Positions 1-7,171 of a stretch of DNA of 15,190 bases are shown one piece after another. Source of the DNA: Bacillota bacterium. GTDB taxonomy: Bacteria; Bacillota_I; Bacilli_A; Erysipelotrichales; Erysipelotrichaceae. The first letter of the stretch is position 1; every line of letters starts with the position of its first letter. The notes below the pieces were generated by a model, which made no database searches, was not told where the DNA came from, and saw only the letters and a program-made list of their open reading frames with translations. The stretch spans positions 1 through 15,190 of the forward strand of contig JAEWFD010000043.1 of NCBI GenBank assembly GCA_023388995.1. The letters run 5' to 3'. Both the position numbers and the translations under genes were made by a program.

Positions 1-1043
1 ACATCACACTCATCCATCTCGGTGGTTGAACTTTTGATTGCCTCCAAAAATGCACCGCGGGCACTCCAAATCATTTCGTGACGCTCTGCTGTATTGGAAA
101 TCAAAACATCCAAAGCCCCATGCCGCAAACAAAGTTCACTGACCTGATCACAAACATATTCTACTTCCTGTTTGCTGTGCCCGTCATAAGACAGAAGCAA
201 GTAGGCATCCGAGCTCTTATCGGGAAAATGTTTGCCCAGATACTGCTCTGCAGTCGCAATAACTTCCTGTTCCATGTATTCCAGGGCAGTCGGAATATAG
301 GAACTGCGCAAGATAGCAGGTACACAGGAAATACAAGATTCCAGACTCGCAAAGGGAATGAGCAGGCTTTGCTGGAAGATTGGAATCGGCAGCAGCTTCA
401 CTGTAATTTCCGTAATTATGCCAAGCGTTCCTTCACTGCCAATCATCAAATCCTTCAAACTATATCCTGAACTGTTTTTCATCACCTTGCCGCCCAGTTT
501 CAATGTTTCACCGCTTGGCAAAACCACTTCCAGCCCCAGCACATAGGATCTGGTAACACCATATTTGACAGCTCGCATGCCACCCGCATTGGTACTGACA
601 TTGCCCCCGATTGTTGCTGTTTTCTCTCCGGGATCCGGTGCATAAAACAAGCGGTATGGTAGCAGCAGCTGATTGAGTTCCAGCAGCATGATACCCGGCT
701 GCACTGTTGCGGTAAGTGTTTCCACATCCACTTCCAAAACCTTCTTCATCTTGGCAGTCGACAACACAATACCGCCATGAATGGCGACACATCCGCCGCA
801 TAGTCCGGTACCAGAACCTCGTGGTGTTACTGCGATATGATGGTGCGATGCCAGCTTCATCACTGCCGCTACTTCCGCTGTTTCCAGCACTTCCACCACA
901 ACCTCGGGATCAAATTTCCCATATTCCGTCATTTCGTCATGGCGGTATTCTTCCTTGATTGTATGATACATCACCCGTCCCGGACAAATTGCTTCCAATT
1001 GAGCAACGATTGCATCCGTCACTGGCTGAAATGATTTACGCAT
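1..1043 (-). CDS. FAD-binding lactate/glycolate dehydrogenase (GlcD/LctD type), 3' end cut by window edge
   Basis: Reading leftwards from the ATG at 1043-1041 the frame stays open to base 1, giving about 347 residues of an expected 460-470, so the C-terminus lies outside the window. The PCMH-type FAD domain is clear: TPRGSGTGLCGG at residues 73-84, PDPGEKTATIGGNVSTNAGG at about 136-155 and YGVTRSYVLGLEVVLPSGE at about 161-179. The known family reaction is oxidation of a 2-hydroxy acid (D-lactate, glycolate) by FAD in the cytoplasm. The start overlaps the end of etfA by 8 bases, and an AAGGAGG site lies 8 bases upstream, so translation is probably coupled. The etfB-etfA-dehydrogenase order matches the lctBCD genes of Acetobacterium woodii, so I infer the lactate dehydrogenase subunit of an electron-bifurcating complex. 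Glycolate or another 2-hydroxy acid remains possible as substrate. Confidence 0.9.
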   Translation of the reverse strand, partial: MRKSFQPVTDAIVAQLEAICPGRVMYHTIKEEYRHDEMTEYGKFDPEVVVEVLETAEVAAVMKLASHHHIAVTPRGSGTGLCGGCVAIHGGIVLSTAKMKKVLEVDVETLTATVQPGIMLLELNQLLLPYRLFYAPDPGEKTATIGGNVSTNAGGMRAVKYGVTRSYVLGLEVVLPSGETLKLGGKVMKNSSGYSLKDLMIGSEGTLGIITEITVKLLPIPIFQQSLLIPFASLESCISCVPAILRSSYIPTALEYMEQEVIATAEQYLGKHFPDKSSDAYLLLSYDGHSKQEVEYVCDQVSELCLRHGALDVLISNTAERHEMIWSARGAFLEAIKSSTTEMDECD

Positions 1044-2265
1044 GTACAGTACCTCCTTGCTTCAGTTCTTTGATGAACTGGGTTGTCCATTCATACAAGT
1101 CCGCAACAATTCCATAATGGGCCACATTAAAAATCTCTGCCTGCGGGTCGGAGTTCACAGCAACAATACAGTCGCTGCCAGCCATTCCGGCGGTGAACTG
1201 CACGGCACCGCTTACTCCTAAAACAAAGATCAGCTTAGGCTTGACACTGCGTCCGGAAAGACCGATTTGCCGTGAGTTGCTCATAAACCCCTGTTCCGCT
1301 AACGGTCGTGTCACCGCTACCTGCCCACCTAGCAAGGCAGCCAGTTCTTCCACCATTGCCAAATCACTTTTTTGCTTCAAGCCGCGACCCGCCACAACGA
1401 GAACCTCACTTTGAGCGATATCCAAAGCCTTCGGCAGCGTTTCTTCTTTGATAATGCGCAAGCCGGATGTCAGCATGGACGCAGTTACTTCACCATAAAC
1501 CAGCAGCTGCTGTTCGCAAAGCTCCTTGTCAGATACTTGATCATAGCTTGATATCCGTTTCAGCTTATCCATAACTTTATAGCGAACCGTCGCAAATTGG
1601 GGACGGGTAAATGGTGTTATAATTTGCGCCATGACGTTGCCGCCAAATGCTGGCCGGATTTGAATCAAATCGCTGTTTTCCTTGATGTTCAGCTTGGTGC
1701 AATCCGCTGTCAGTCCGCTTTGGAAACGAGTTGCCAGCCGCGGAGCCAGTGATCGTCCCTGCGGTGTCGCACCTACCAAAACTACGCTTGGACGATGCTG
1801 CTCTATCCACTGTGTCATAACATTCGCAGCTATCATTCCGTCAAACATCGCAAACTTTGGATGCTCGTACGCAAACACCTGATCAGCGCCATATGCCAAT
1901 GCTTCTTTGGCCATTTCAGCGATATTGTGATCCGCCAGAATCACGCAATAGACACGATGACCAATCTGATCCGCCAATTCCCTGGCTTTGCCCAGCAATT
2001 CCAAGGTTACTTCATGCAAGGTTTCTTTTGTCTTTTCCGCAATCACTAAAATGCCGTTCCAATCTTCCTTGCGGATGGCTTTCCGGGGTTCCTCTGCTAG
2101 GGAAATGGCAGAGACAGGGCAAGCTTTGATGCAGATCTTACACAATCTGCAGGCATCATTCATTTCAATTTGTCCCAGTGCATTGCAGGCAATGGCCGCA
2201 AACGGACATGCACCGATGCATGCCTCGCAATTGGTGCAAAGCTGGTGATTCACAACAAGTTTCAT
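1036..2265 (-). CDS. etfA: Electron transfer flavoprotein alpha subunit with N-terminal 2x[4Fe-4S] ferredoxin domain
   Basis: This 409-residue protein starts with a bacterial ferredoxin-like domain: Cys10/13/16/20 followed by Pro, and Cys39/42/45/49 followed by Pro, both complete CX2CX2CX3CP motifs for 4Fe-4S clusters. An ETF alpha N-terminal domain follows (about 70-260). The C-terminal FAD domain has TRPLAEQGF at 319-327, IGLSGRSVKPKL at 334-345, VLGVSGAVQFTAGM at 348-361 and YGIVADLYEW at 384-393. Two positions differ from ordinary EtfA: SGAIQH reads SGAVQF (Phe357), and the usual ADYGIV reads AHYGIV. In the family the alpha subunit carries one FAD and passes electrons to the dehydrogenase partner; the ferredoxin domain would connect to soluble ferredoxin. 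An AGGAG site sits 8 bases before the ATG, 11 bases after the etfB stop. It lies third in the operon. Confidence 0.95.
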   Translation of the reverse strand: MKLVVNHQLCTNCEACIGACPFAAIACNALGQIEMNDACRLCKICIKACPVSAISLAEEPRKAIRKEDWNGILVIAEKTKETLHEVTLELLGKARELADQIGHRVYCVILADHNIAEMAKEALAYGADQVFAYEHPKFAMFDGMIAANVMTQWIEQHRPSVVLVGATPQGRSLAPRLATRFQSGLTADCTKLNIKENSDLIQIRPAFGGNVMAQIITPFTRPQFATVRYKVMDKLKRISSYDQVSDKELCEQQLLVYGEVTASMLTSGLRIIKEETLPKALDIAQSEVLVVAGRGLKQKSDLAMVEELAALLGGQVAVTRPLAEQGFMSNSRQIGLSGRSVKPKLIFVLGVSGAVQFTAGMAGSDCIVAVNSDPQAEIFNVAHYGIVADLYEWTTQFIKELKQGGTVHA

Positions 2266-2276
2266 GATCCGTTCTC

Positions 2277-3065
2277 CTATATTCTCTTGCTTTGACGCAA
2301 TATTTCCTGCATCATGCGGGCACTGTTTGCTGCACTGCCTTCCAGCCGGATTTTCTCCTGGCTGCGTTCAGGTGCAAAAATGCGCTCTACCTGAGTGGCA
2401 GAACCGGATAATCCATAGCGGTTCTTATCTTGAACCGGAAAATCAGCCAGGCTTTTGATAACAATGCTTTTATTTTTCGCCTCCAGCTTTTTTCGATACG
2501 AAGGCAGCCGCGGCTGAACGATATCCTTTTCGACACTCAGCAAGCAGGGAAAGGAGACGGCAATGGTTTGCACCACTTCCTGATTTGCTGTTTCGACGAC
2601 GATTTCATGTTCCTCTACCGTACAAATCCGCTGCACCCAGGATACATGCGGAATATTCATATACTCTGCTATGGAGGGACCAACTTGTGCGGTATCGCCA
2701 TCCGTTGTCTGCTTTCCGCACAAAATCAAATCAAAGGTACCAATCGACGCAATTCCTTGAGAAATGGTGAAAGCCGTCGCCAGTACATCAGCTCCGGCAA
2801 ATGCACGGTCTGAGAATATATATCCGGCATCAGCTCCCATCATAAAAGCCTCTGTGATAATTTCCTTGGCTTGCATCGGACCCATTGTCCCTACATGGAC
2901 GCTGCCCCCGTATGTTTCTTTTAGTCGCAATGCCGTTTCCAGCGCATACAAATCGTAGGGATTTAGCTTGCTGTCAACGCCTTCCCGTTTTAAGACACCA
3001 CTTTCTTCGTCCACTTCAACAGCACTGGTTGCAGGGACTTGCTTCAAACAGACAAATAATTTCAT
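2277..3065 (-). CDS. etfB: Electron transfer flavoprotein beta subunit
   Basis: This 262-residue protein is of normal length for EtfB. It begins MKLFVCLKQVPAT, with NPYDLYALETALRL at 35-48 and the nucleotide-binding signature LCGKQTTDGDTAQVGP at 115-130. That GKQ-TDGDTAQVGP form is typical of ETFs that bind a second FAD rather than AMP, as in bifurcating complexes. The start ATG overlaps the stop of the GntR gene as ATGA, which suggests translational coupling. Together with EtfA and the GlcD-type protein it should form a cytoplasmic complex that oxidises lactate with NAD+ and is driven by reduced ferredoxin. The bifurcating assignment is an inference from motifs and operon content. Alternative partners such as acyl-CoA dehydrogenase are unlikely because none is encoded nearby. 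Confidence 0.95.
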   Translation of the reverse strand: MKLFVCLKQVPATSAVEVDEESGVLKREGVDSKLNPYDLYALETALRLKETYGGSVHVGTMGPMQAKEIITEAFMMGADAGYIFSDRAFAGADVLATAFTISQGIASIGTFDLILCGKQTTDGDTAQVGPSIAEYMNIPHVSWVQRICTVEEHEIVVETANQEVVQTIAVSFPCLLSVEKDIVQPRLPSYRKKLEAKNKSIVIKSLADFPVQDKNRYGLSGSATQVERIFAPERSQEKIRLEGSAANSARMMQEILRQSKRI

Positions 3066-3781
3066 TGTGCTTCCTCTTTCTTCGTTTCATAATTTTTTAC
3101 AAACTCCAAATGCTCGTTCAGCAATGTGATGGCTCTATTCGTATCACGCTGGCTTATTGCGGCAGCAAGTGCCCGGTGCTGTTCATACAAAACAAGACCA
3201 TTTTCTTCATGGCTGAGAATAATCGTACGGTTATAAACAACCAGATTACGCAGAATTTCCTCAATGCATTCGGCCAAAAAGCGCAATACTTCATTGCCGC
3301 AATGGCGAAACAGCAGTTGATGGAACTGCAAATCCAGCTGATTGCCATATGCAGCGTCCAGTGTTTCCCAAGCAGTTTTCATCAAGCCGAGAATATCTGC
3401 CATTTCTGCTTCCAGCAGTGCTGTGATGGGTTGGCTTGTAATCAGATAAATTGCCTCCCGCTCCAGCATGCTGCGGACTGCCCACAAATCTTTTGGCTTA
3501 GCTTTTTGTTCAATCAGCCGTGCCAGCGATTGAATGAATGGCGCAATCTGCAAATCACTGATGTAATTGCCCCCGCCATGCTTGCGTTCAATTAATCCAA
3601 TTAACGACAGTGCACTGATGACTTCCCGGACACTGGCCCGGCTTACAGCCAAGCTTTGGGACAATTCCCGTTCCGATGGCAGCTTTGTTTGTGTTTCACT
3701 GTGAATCATATAATCAATCACTGCATCCATAATCCGCCGTGACAATTCTATAGTTTCATTTTGGTAGTTCGCTTCCTCCAT
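3062..3781 (-). CDS. GntR-family (FadR/LldR-type, FCD domain) transcriptional regulator of the lactate operon
   Basis: The 239-residue protein has an N-terminal winged helix of GntR type (LPSERELSQSLAVSRASV at 34-51, then ALSLIGLIERKHGGGNYI at 57-74). An all-helical FCD ligand domain follows at about 85-230, with the likely metal/effector residues Asp150, His154, His202 and His224 in place. FCD regulators sense small carboxylates, and lactate-sensing LldR belongs here, so a lactate-responsive repressor is the natural inference. The ATG has AGGAG five to six bases upstream. It is the first gene of the operon (ATGA overlap with etfB), in the same position as the regulator lctA in acetogen lactate operons. 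The promoter carries two GntR-like palindromes, so autoregulation is expected. Confidence 0.92.
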   Translation of the reverse strand: MEEANYQNETIELSRRIMDAVIDYMIHSETQTKLPSERELSQSLAVSRASVREVISALSLIGLIERKHGGGNYISDLQIAPFIQSLARLIEQKAKPKDLWAVRSMLEREAIYLITSQPITALLEAEMADILGLMKTAWETLDAAYGNQLDLQFHQLLFRHCGNEVLRFLAECIEEILRNLVVYNRTIILSHEENGLVLYEQHRALAAAISQRDTNRAITLLNEHLEFVKNYETKKEEAQ

Positions 3782-3804
3782 ATTGCTCTCCTATCATTGT
3801 AAAG

Positions 3805-3815
3805 TGGTCTGACCA
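3805..3815. promoter_or_regulatory. Predicted GntR/FadR-type operator O1 (TGGTC-T-GACCA)
   Basis: TGGTCTGACCA is an 11-bp palindrome with a single central base. It fits the TNGTNNNACNA pattern known for the FadR subgroup of GntR regulators. It lies just downstream of the -10 box, over the expected transcription start, where binding would block initiation. The likely ligand is the adjacent GntR protein. Confidence 0.65.
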
Positions 3816-3819
3816 ATTT

Positions 3820-3848
3820 ACTCTATCACTTCTTGGTAGACCAGTCAA
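3820..3848 (-). promoter_or_regulatory. Sigma-A-like promoter of the GntR-etfB-etfA-dehydrogenase operon
   Basis: On the minus strand TTGACT (3848-3843) is followed after exactly 17 bases by TAGAGT (3825-3820). The first hexamer matches TTGACA at five of six positions and the second TATAAT at four of six. Transcription would start near 3813, about 30 bases before the GntR start codon. One operator-like palindrome abuts the -35 and another covers the predicted start site. Confidence 0.65.
3834..3843. promoter_or_regulatory. Predicted second GntR-type operator half-pair O2 (TGGT-AG-ACCA)
   Basis: TGGTAGACCA repeats the TGGT/ACCA half sites of O1 with a two-base centre instead of three, so it is a weaker match to the FadR-type consensus. 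It touches the -35 hexamer. Its centre is about 29 bp (nearly three helical turns) from that of O1, which would allow cooperative binding on one DNA face. Confidence 0.5.
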
Positions 3849-3888
3849 TAGCAAAGGAACCGGTTTCATTCACAAATGAAAAACATAT

Positions 3889-3953
3889 AAAAAAGAGGCT
3901 ATACGATCAGCTCAGAGATACTTCTCCAACCATGATTCGTGACAGCCTCTTTT
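3889..3953 (-). terminator. Rho-independent terminator after the ABC transporter gene, long branched stem
   Basis: On the minus strand AAAAGAGGCT (3953-3944) pairs perfectly with AGCCTCTTTT (3900-3891), continuing into further T residues to 3889. The long loop can fold further: ACGAATCA against TGATCGT with one bulge, and an inner GAGA/TCTC hairpin. It begins 31 bases after the ABC transporter stop and separates that gene from the lactate operon. Confidence 0.6.
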
Positions 3954-3984
3954 CTTTACTGCTTATGGATTGCTTATACTTTTA

Positions 3985-6348
3985 CTATTCTGTACGCAAT
4001 GCTTCCACCGGATCTTTCCGTGCCGCTATCTTAGAAGGCAGGAATCCGGCAATCAGTGTCAATATCATGCTTCCTGCAATCAGCAATACCGCATGTAAAG
4101 GGTTCAGATCAGCAATACCGGTAATATTTGCAAGCTTGAAGATTGCAGCATTGATAGGGATGCAAAGCAAATAGGACAATAGCACGCCAATTGCACCTGC
4201 AGTAAATCCCACTATCAATGTCTCCGCATTGAATACCCGGGTAATATCTTTTTTTCGTGCACCAACACTACGTAAAATCCCGATTTCCTTGGTACGTTCA
4301 ATCACTGATACATACGTAATAATTCCAATCATAATGGTAGAAACCAAAAGCGAGATAGCAGCAAAACCTATCAATACAAGCGAAACCGTATCTAGCAGTG
4401 TTCCCGTCATGTCCGAAATCATCTCTGCCATATCAGAATACATCACTTGTTCCTCTTCCAGCTTGCCGTCATTGTAGTGGTCCAGATATTCTTTGATCGT
4501 TTCTTTTGCTGCAAAATCAACTGGATAAATATTGATTCCGGTTGGTGTCGTATCTGCACCAACACGAAGAAGAGCCATTTTTCTCATGGTATCATTGGCA
4601 AATGGTACACCAGTCACAACATCTTTGTCATTGTCCGCCTGGGCTAAAGCAATGTTTGAATTTTGGGCATGTTTCACGATCTCATTGGTTAATGCCGGCG
4701 TGTAAATGAACCCTTCGGAAAAATAACTTGTGGCCGCTTCATCTTTCACCCGCAAGATGCCAACCACGGTAAGTTCCATTTCCGCGGTTTCATATAAATC
4801 ATCATATGCGGAAGCACTCGCAGGAACAAACAGCCCATCGTTTTCCGTGTAATACGCATCATTGTAGATTACCTTGAGCATAGTCTTGCCAAGGAAATCC
4901 GTCAGCTCATAATTCTCTTTTGAAGATATTCCCAGTTTCTCGAAGAAACGCTCATCAAGACGGTTGTATTCATCTACAACGATCGCAATCTCATTTTTAT
5001 CTTTTGGAAGTCTGCTGTCTGTGCCTAGCAAGTCATACAAAGAGAGAACAAATTCGGCGTCATCCGGCATTTCCTGCCAATAGGCATTGCTGCTGATACC
5101 CGGCATCCCGCTGATACCACCTCTGCCGTTCGTGGTTTCATATTTCACGACAGCATCTTCGCCCTTAGCAAGCAGATTCATGGTGACTCCCCGCTGATAC
5201 GCAATGGTGTTCACAGTATCCGGCAAAGCTGTTTTGAGTTCGTCGATATAAGCAAGATAGTCAGTAGTCAGTACATTCGTATGCTTTGTTGTCTGTTCTT
5301 CCCGGTTATAGCGAAAAATGATAGTGCTGTCTGGAAATTTAGCAGCTGTAGAAGACGCTTGTTCGCCAAGTGGTCCTCGTGCCCTCATTTCTTCTACATT
5401 GAAACTTTGTTCCGTTGTACTGATAGTAATGGGAAAGCCGGAAAGAGTTTCCGTCTGCATCGTTCCCATGTAGGAAGATAAACCGTTGGACAATGCCAGT
5501 ACCAGCGCAACCCCGATAATCCCGATACTTCCGGCAAATGCCGTAATCATGGTTCGCCCGCGTTTTGTCATCAAGTTTTTGAATGACAATGATGTTGCAG
5601 TCGCCAGCGACATCGAAGTTTTGCGAAGTCCTGAAGCAGACAGCTGCCTCTCATTTGTTACTACATCCGCAACTGGATCACTGTCCGATAAGATTTCCCC
5701 GTCCAGCAATGTGATGATTCGTGTCGAATACTTTTCTGCCAGTTCCCCGTTATGTGTCACCATAATCACCAGCCGTGTTTTGGCGATTTCTTTCAAGATT
5801 TCCATGATCTGCACACTGGTATGACTATCCAATGCACCTGTCGGCTCATCCGCCAGAATAATATCCGGATCGTTCACCAAGGCGCGCGCAATTGCCACCC
5901 GCTGCATTTGGCCTCCGGAGAGCTGATTCGGTTTCTTTTTCATTTGATCTGCCAACCCGACACTCGCCAGTGCTTCTTTGGCCCGCTGTTTTCGTTCTGC
6001 TTTGGAAACACCCGACAACGTCAGCGCGATCTCCACATTCTGCAAGACGGATTGATGCCCGATCAGATTATAGCTTTGGAAAACAAAGCCAATGGAGTGA
6101 TTGCGGTAAGCATCCCAGTCCGCACTTTTAAATTTCTTGGTCGACAGGCCATTGATCATCAAATCTCCGGAATCATACTGATCAAGACCGCCAATCACAT
6201 TCAGCATCGTGGTCTTGCCACATCCCGAAGGACCTAAAATCGATACAAATTCACTTTCCCGGAAGCCAAGTGATATGCCTTTCAATGCAATGATGCTTTC
6301 GCCATTGCGATATGTTTTCTTAACATTTTCTAATTTGAGTTTCAACAA
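3985..6348 (-). CDS. MacB/FtsX-type ABC transporter, ATPase fused to permease
   Basis: The protein has about 787 residues. The N-terminal ATPase (about 1-230) has Walker A GPSGCGKTT (39-47), signature LSGGQMQRVAIARA and Walker B IILADEPTGALDS, typical of the LolD/MacB branch. A first membrane helix follows at about 269-289, then an extracytoplasmic domain of some 330 residues. Three more helices at the C-terminus form an FtsX domain (VIERTKEIGILRSVGARKKD between helices). Family members act by mechanotransmission: peptide or lipoprotein export, antibiotic resistance, or control of cell-wall hydrolases. The frame extends upstream to a TTG at 6366, but codons 3-4 of that version are themselves the GGAGG ribosome site. 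I therefore place the start at TTG 6348-6346; TTG 6345-6343 is equally possible. It is divergent from a two-component system that probably regulates it. The substrate cannot be read from the sequence. Confidence 0.92.
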   Translation of the reverse strand: MLKLKLENVKKTYRNGESIIALKGISLGFRESEFVSILGPSGCGKTTMLNVIGGLDQYDSGDLMINGLSTKKFKSADWDAYRNHSIGFVFQSYNLIGHQSVLQNVEIALTLSGVSKAERKQRAKEALASVGLADQMKKKPNQLSGGQMQRVAIARALVNDPDIILADEPTGALDSHTSVQIMEILKEIAKTRLVIMVTHNGELAEKYSTRIITLLDGEILSDSDPVADVVTNERQLSASGLRKTSMSLATATSLSFKNLMTKRGRTMITAFAGSIGIIGVALVLALSNGLSSYMGTMQTETLSGFPITISTTEQSFNVEEMRARGPLGEQASSTAAKFPDSTIIFRYNREEQTTKHTNVLTTDYLAYIDELKTALPDTVNTIAYQRGVTMNLLAKGEDAVVKYETTNGRGGISGMPGISSNAYWQEMPDDAEFVLSLYDLLGTDSRLPKDKNEIAIVVDEYNRLDERFFEKLGISSKENYELTDFLGKTMLKVIYNDAYYTENDGLFVPASASAYDDLYETAEMELTVVGILRVKDEAATSYFSEGFIYTPALTNEIVKHAQNSNIALAQADNDKDVVTGVPFANDTMRKMALLRVGADTTPTGINIYPVDFAAKETIKEYLDHYNDGKLEEEQVMYSDMAEMISDMTGTLLDTVSLVLIGFAAISLLVSTIMIGIITYVSVIERTKEIGILRSVGARKKDITRVFNAETLIVGFTAGAIGVLLSYLLCIPINAAIFKLANITGIADLNPLHAVLLIAGSMILTLIAGFLPSKIAARKDPVEALRTE

Positions 6349-6355
6349 ATTCTTT

Positions 6356-6362
6356 CCTCCTT
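6356..6362 (-). promoter_or_regulatory. Ribosome binding site that decides the ABC transporter start
   Basis: The minus strand reads AAGGAGG at 6362-6356, then AAAGAAT and two consecutive TTG codons (6348-6346 and 6345-6343). Spacing of 7 or 10 bases makes these the credible starts and rules out the longer frame beginning at 6366. Confidence 0.75.
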
Positions 6363-6366
6363 GCAA

Positions 6367-6395
6367 ATTACAGCAGTATGATTGTAGCAGTGCAA
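6367..6395 (-). promoter_or_regulatory. Predicted promoter of the ABC transporter gene
   Basis: On the minus strand TTGCAC (6395-6390), a 17-base spacer and TGTAAT (6372-6367) form a good sigma-A-like promoter. The -35 lies four bases from the left arm of the inverted repeat. The implied leader is very short (about 12 bases). An extended -10 TGC-TACAAT at 6389-6381 is therefore a competing choice and would give a longer leader. Confidence 0.5.
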
Positions 6396-6399
6396 GGTA

Positions 6400-6442
6400 A
6401 ACTGAATATCAACTGCTTAAAAAAGTTTGTTGATATTCAGTT
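6400..6442. promoter_or_regulatory. 14-bp perfect inverted repeat between divergent promoters, probable response-regulator sites
   Basis: AACTGAATATCAAC (6400-6413) and GTTGATATTCAGTT (6429-6442) are exact reverse complements separated by 15 bases. Read towards each promoter, each arm contains a direct repeat with an 11-bp period: GTTGA-N6-GTTGA on the right, GTTGA-N6-GTTTA on the left. Such tandem half sites are how OmpR/PhoB-family regulators bind. The repeat has no following U-tract, so it is not a terminator. Confidence 0.7.
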
Positions 6443-6447
6443 GAGGT

Positions 6448-6475
6448 TTGAACGATAGGATTGATGTGATAAAAT
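6448..6475 (+). promoter_or_regulatory. Predicted promoter of the two-component operon
   Basis: TTGAAC (6448-6453), a 16-base spacer and TAAAAT (6470-6475), preceded by TGA as an extended -10. The -35 begins five bases after the right arm of the inverted repeat, nearly mirroring the arrangement on the other strand. Confidence 0.5.
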
Positions 6476-6496
6476 TTTGCTATCGAGGTGTTCATC

Positions 6497-7171
6497 ATGT
6501 TTAAAATTTTAGTTGCAGAAGATGATATCAATACCAGAAAACTAATGTGTGCTGTATTGAAACAAAATGGTTTTGAAACCTTGCAAGCGGGGGATGGCAT
6601 AGAGGCATTGGCAGTTATGGATCTGCATCATGTGGATTTGATTATTTTGGATTTAATGATGCCCAATATGGACGGCTACGAACTCACAAAACAGCTTCGT
6701 ATGACCTGGCGTACTCTTCCAATCCTTATGGTAACCGCAAAACAAGAACTGCAGGATAAACGGCAAGGGTTTCTTGCCGGCACCGATGATTACATGACCA
6801 AACCGGTCGATGAACAAGAAATGGTGCTGCGCATCAAAGCTTTGCTTCGCAGAGCACAAATTGCCACTGATCGGAAATTGGTGATTGGCACTGTGGTATT
6901 GGATTATGATACCCTCACCATAGCACGCGAAAGTGAAACAATTACATTGCCCCAAAAAGAATTTCAGCTATTGTTTAAATTGCTCTCTTATCCCGGCGTG
7001 ATCTTTACCCGCTTGCAGCTGATGGATGAAATTTGGGGTCTGGAATCAGATACCGACGATCATACCCTCAATGTTCATGTCAATCGTCTGCGTGACCGCC
7101 TTCGTGACTGGCAGGAATTTGAGATTATTACAGTACGGGGACTTGGCTATAAGGCGGTGAAGAGAATATGA
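6497..7171 (+). CDS. OmpR/PhoB-family response regulator
   Basis: The protein has 224 residues: a receiver domain (1-120) with acidic pocket Glu8-Asp9-Asp10, phospho-acceptor Asp52 (IILDLMMPNMDG), Thr80 and Lys102 (TKP), and a C-terminal winged-helix domain ending HTLNVHVNRLRDRL and VRGLGYKAVK. All residues needed for phosphorylation are present. The frame also allows a GTG at 6488, but that GTG is part of the GAGGTG ribosome site, which is well spaced for the ATG at 6497. Its stop overlaps the kinase start (ATGA), so the two are coupled. It probably binds the inverted repeat at 6400-6442 and controls both its own operon and the ABC transporter. Confidence 0.95.
   Translation: MFKILVAEDDINTRKLMCAVLKQNGFETLQAGDGIEALAVMDLHHVDLIILDLMMPNMDGYELTKQLRMTWRTLPILMVTAKQELQDKRQGFLAGTDDYMTKPVDEQEMVLRIKALLRRAQIATDRKLVIGTVVLDYDTLTIARESETITLPQKEFQLLFKLLSYPGVIFTRLQLMDEIWGLESDTDDHTLNVHVNRLRDRLRDWQEFEIITVRGLGYKAVKRI

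Noticed and set aside
2885..3595. Long plus-strand ORF (236 codons) opposite etfB and the GntR gene
   Set aside because: Lies antisense to two clear genes, no protein-like motifs, no ribosome site; a shadow frame.
3833..4174. Plus-strand ORF over the lactate promoter and ABC transporter 3' end
   Set aside because: Covers a promoter, a terminator and the antisense of the FtsX C-terminus; no family resemblance.
6400..6442. Inverted repeat read as a transcription terminator
   Set aside because: No U-tract on either side and no convergent genes; the divergent promoter context fits an operator.
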